The notes under the pieces: model-generated
Seen by the model: the letters and a program-made list of their open reading frames with translations, nothing else
The model's database searches: none
Told to the model about the DNA's origin: nothing
Part shown: positions 61,102 to 64,000 of the stretch, one piece after another
Position numbering within the stretch: position 1 is the stretch's first letter
Layout: every line of letters begins with the position of its first letter
Assembly (NCBI RefSeq): GCF_000972845.2
Contig: NC_040012.1
Location: 9,465,552 to 9,529,551, forward strand
DNA: 64,000 bases
Source: Larimichthys crocea
Lineage: Eukaryota > Chordata > Actinopteri > Sciaenidae
Reading direction: 5' to 3'
Program-made: the position numbers and the translations under genes

Positions 61102-61637
61102 GCTCTACGGTTCATCACTGGTTGTCGCCGCCTCACCCATCACTGTGAACCATAGACAAAAGCTGGCATGCCTTCCTTGGAGATGAGACACTACACACAC
61201 ACTGGATAACTCTGGTGTATAAGGCTCCTCTTGGCTTAACTCCCACTTTTTTATGCACTTTCCTTCGGAGAAGCAAAAGCCGTTATGCACTACGCTCAAG
61301 TGACATTCTGCATCTTGCTGCTCCTCGAGTCAGAACTGAAACAGGTAAAAAAGCTTTCAGTTTCTCTGCCCCGTCTGCTTGGAACGCCCTCCGATGTGAA
61401 CTTAAAATTGCAGAACTTCTTCCTCTAGAAGCATTCTGCCCCATCTTCAAAAAAAGAAGATGGAGATCTTGGAACAGTGCCTCTGCTTTTAAATTGGTAA
61501 TGTATCTACAACTGTTACTGTTGTTTGTCTGTTTTTTACCACTATGACGTGTGCTGCTGCCTTTCTTGGCCAGGTGAAAGAGGTCTTGATCTCAATGGGT
61601 TTTTTATCTGGTTAAATAAAGGTTATAAATAAATAAA
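61102..61637 (+). pseudogene. 3' end of an L2/CR1-group LINE, reverse-transcriptase C-terminus
   Basis: Translation gives 'ALRFITGCRRLTHHCE' (from 61102) and, after a frame shift and a stop, 'YKAPLGLTPTFLCTFLRRSK' (from about 61218), then 'YALRSSDILHLAAPRVRTE', 'KKAFSFSAPSAWNALR' and 'PLEAFCPIFKKR'. This order (L-Y-K-A-L-G-L-P..., R-S, P-R-T, F-x-x-A-P-x-W-N) is the conserved C-terminal region after the palm domain in fish LINEs of this group. The untranslated end 'tcttgatctcaatgggtttt' plus 'ctggttaaataaagg' and the 'ataaataaataaac' tail are typical. The copy is 5'-truncated, as most LINE insertions are, and frame-disrupted, so inactive. No clear target-site duplication was found. Confidence 0.85.
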
Positions 61638-62428
61638 CAAAATACATATACATCTTTCTTAACATTTCTTAACATTGTGCTCTTTTTTTTAATTTAAAAA
61701 AATATATATTTTAATGTTTTAAACCGAAATTCTTACAAATAGCTCCTTTAAACACCCTGAGGCAGGAAAGAAAGCCAAACATGTTTGTGAAAGAAAGCCA
61801 GGTATACTCAGGACAAGTAAGACAAGATCAATTTTGATGGATTCGTGCTGAAACTGCACCTCCCTGTGTGTGCAAGATAGAGGCTGTTTCCTAAACCTAA
61901 CTTTACCTCAAGGGCCTCATAAATCATTTTGGAAAGCACAGACACACTACTCATACAGAAGTAAAGGAACTTTTTTTGGCTAGTTGTCTTGAGGCCAAAC
62001 CAGGAGCACCGCAAATGTGGATTGAACTGTGCTGTGTGTGACTGTGGGTAAATGGATCCCACCTGTTCTTTGCAGGCACATGTGTTACCTTAACCAACTC
62101 TACTAAGTACTTTTTGTTCAGCCCAAATTGGAACAAATTATGACAAAAAGATATGTGCATTAGAGAATACCTGCTAAAAAAGCACTTTTCAGTACAAAAT
62201 GTACTTCACAGGTCCATCTACATTTAGGTTCACACTCTGCTACACGCTCATGAAGAGGTGTGGATTATCACCTCTTATGCACCACGCTCTTTATTGTGTT
62301 AATTATATGTGTTTGTTGTGTTTTAACCACAGCACTGCTGTCTTTGAGAAGATTTCTAATCAATAAAGAGCCTGGTCTGCTACACACTCTGCAGAGATGT
62401 GGGTGTATAGATTATGTAGAGATTATGT
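61638..62428. other. Unique sequence, nothing recognised
   Basis: A/T-rich tract at 61685-61712. 'ttcctaaacctaactttacc' near 61888 may be a tiny relative of the 46584 repeat. No gene. Confidence 0.35.
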
Positions 62429-62460
62429 ACACACACACAGACACACACACACACACACAC
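62429..62460. repeat. (AC)n microsatellite, one interruption
   Basis: 32 bp of AC dinucleotides interrupted once by 'ag' at 62439-62440. Confidence 0.95.
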
Positions 62461-64000
62461 CAGCACATTGTGATTCTAGATTAGACGGTCACACATTGCA
62501 GTGATGTGTTAAAGCACACCCACATCCACACATTTACAGGCACGGAGACAGACGCTCACAGAAGCCATTTGAAAGCTGCCTTCAGTAAATAATTTTATGA
62601 TTACAATTCTAGTTAGTGAGTCAATGTCTGTGAACCTGCTCCCCATAATGAATTCATAATGGGCATACATGCGCAAACATATTAGTACGAGCATCCTCTT
62701 TTCCTTGCCAACAGCTTGGTCACTCCGTTGGAGGGTCCTGCCATAAGAAAATGCATTGGCGAGCATACCCTGCAGATCCACCATTCACCATCGACAGTGA
62801 CACAACAGCACGACATCATTCAGAGCAAATCGGCTGCAATCCCATGAAGTGATACGGGAGCTTTCATTCAACACGTTATCCTTTAATCTTTCTTTCGTAA
62901 TGATATATCCAAATCCTCACAGAACACGGTGGCAGGATGGACAGGTTTTTAAATGACCTGACAAAGTGAAGCAGAAACTTTTTAAGTGCAGATCCTTTTA
63001 ATGCCATTGTTAACTGCAGAGGACAAGAACATCTCTGCCATGTTCTTTGACTCTAACCACTGACTCAATTAACAAAAGAAGGAAGCCACCCTTTTCCTAA
63101 TGTCAGCCTAAAAACCTTTCCCCAGAAACCAATTACTGGCGAGTGAGTTCACCTAATTCTCCGTGACATGTCTGGCTGCGCAAAAACACAAGAAGACTGC
63201 GACAGAGTTGCGATGAGGGATCAGAGGTTCAGGCCACGGTGAGAGGAATTGTCCCTCCTTCCACTCCCCCACCCACCTATTCCCTCCCTATTCCTATTTC
63301 TGTCACTGCGTGGTGACCTTAAGCTATAAGCCAACAGGGGCCGGTGCCTAACTTAGTATTCTGCATCCAACCCTGTCATCCATCACATTTTTAAGGTCGG
63401 CTTCTATTTCCAGTCATTCTATCAAAAGACCTCGGCACGTGCATACATGCACAAACCCACACGTATGCACACATATGACCAGAACATGTAAGCATGGTCA
63501 CGTATGAACACATGCAGCTGCACATAAAAAAAAGGTGTGAATACCACATATGCAGCCATATAACACTCAATGGATAAAATGCTGCACGTTCACTGTAGGC
63601 TCTGGATTAAGTTTCTTTTAAAAGATGCCACATATGAAGATATATTATATTAAATCTTGTATCTGACGCTTATTTCTTGTCATGTCTTACTTCAAGAACC
63701 CAGAGAATAATAAGATGGTTTGATAAAGTAAAAAAAAGAAGAAGCTATAATTCAGTTATATCAAGTCGAAATTAAACTATACACTGGAGTATTGTAGATG
63801 TTACAGGACGTGATACTTATAATGACACTCCTTCTCAGGAGGTTTCACACCCATTCACACCTTAATTCATGTGACCGATGACTGTCAGGACTTCGGATCT
63901 ATTCAGGACTCCCATGTGACCGCGATGATTCTTGTGTGGCAGCGGGGTGTCAGCTCCCCGCAGTAGAAGTGATCAGCTGTCTTGGATGAGGAATGAAACG
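62461..64000. other. Unique sequence, nothing recognised
   Basis: 63430-63530 is rich in alternating purine-pyrimidine words ('cacgtgcatacatgcacaaa', 'acacgtatgcacacatatga') without being a tandem repeat. No gene or repeat family was recognised to the window end. Confidence 0.4.

Noticed and set aside
1..64000. CRISPR arrays, operons, prophage or bacterial signals
   Set aside because: No regularly spaced repeats with unique spacers and no prokaryotic gene organisation anywhere; the repeat content is that of a fish genome.

Overview
This window reads as non-coding DNA from a ray-finned (teleost, probably percomorph) fish chromosome. Three things point there. The interspersed repeats are of types I know from teleost genomes: degraded copies of a tRNA-headed element, several short inverted-repeat DNA transposons, a decayed Tc1-like element, and an L2/CR1-group LINE 3' end with its 'ctggttaaataaagg' tail. 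Vertebrate-style microsatellites are present. There are no dense reading frames, operons or bacterial signals. Repeat family assignments rest on my memory of teleost consensus sequences, not on a database search.

I find no confident protein-coding gene, rRNA, tRNA gene or CRISPR array. Open reading frames are short (the longest is 153 codons) and scattered on both strands; most lie in low-complexity DNA, inside repeats, or in sequence with no recognisable domain. The only stretch that looks like an exon is a 75-bp minus-strand segment at 19110-19184, with a good splice acceptor, a good donor and symmetric phase. I do not recognise its protein, so it is only a candidate. A CpG-richer patch at 1290-1494, with a GC box, a CRE-like site and a strong splice donor, is a second candidate gene part (promoter plus first exon).

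Layout. 1-2.5 kb: fragment of the tRNA-headed element, the CpG patch, then a stack of three nested MITE-like elements. 2.5-9 kb: mostly unique DNA with one more repeat fragment. 9-9.9 kb: a second nested pair. 11.6-12.2 kb: Tc1-like fossil carrying a perfect 28-bp-arm palindrome. 14-22 kb: unique DNA, a long (ATC)n array, the candidate exon, an inverted repeat and a MITE. 22-34 kb: largely unique DNA with patches resembling conserved regulatory elements. 34.8 and 40.9 kb: an exact 39-bp sequence present twice. 36.6-37.1 kb: a MITE and, 27 bp away, a tRNA-derived SINE with target-site duplications. 43-52 kb: several old repeat fragments and a degenerate tandem array. 54-64 kb: a pyrimidine-biased tract, (CA)36, more repeat fragments, a possible hAT-type MITE and the LINE tail.

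Overall it behaves like a gene desert or a large intron. Patches of homeodomain-core (TAATTA) and octamer sites are compatible with a regulatory landscape around a developmental gene, but I cannot name that gene. I see no new biological system. The most unusual points are the Tc1 palindrome, the isolated 39-bp duplication and the candidate cassette exon.
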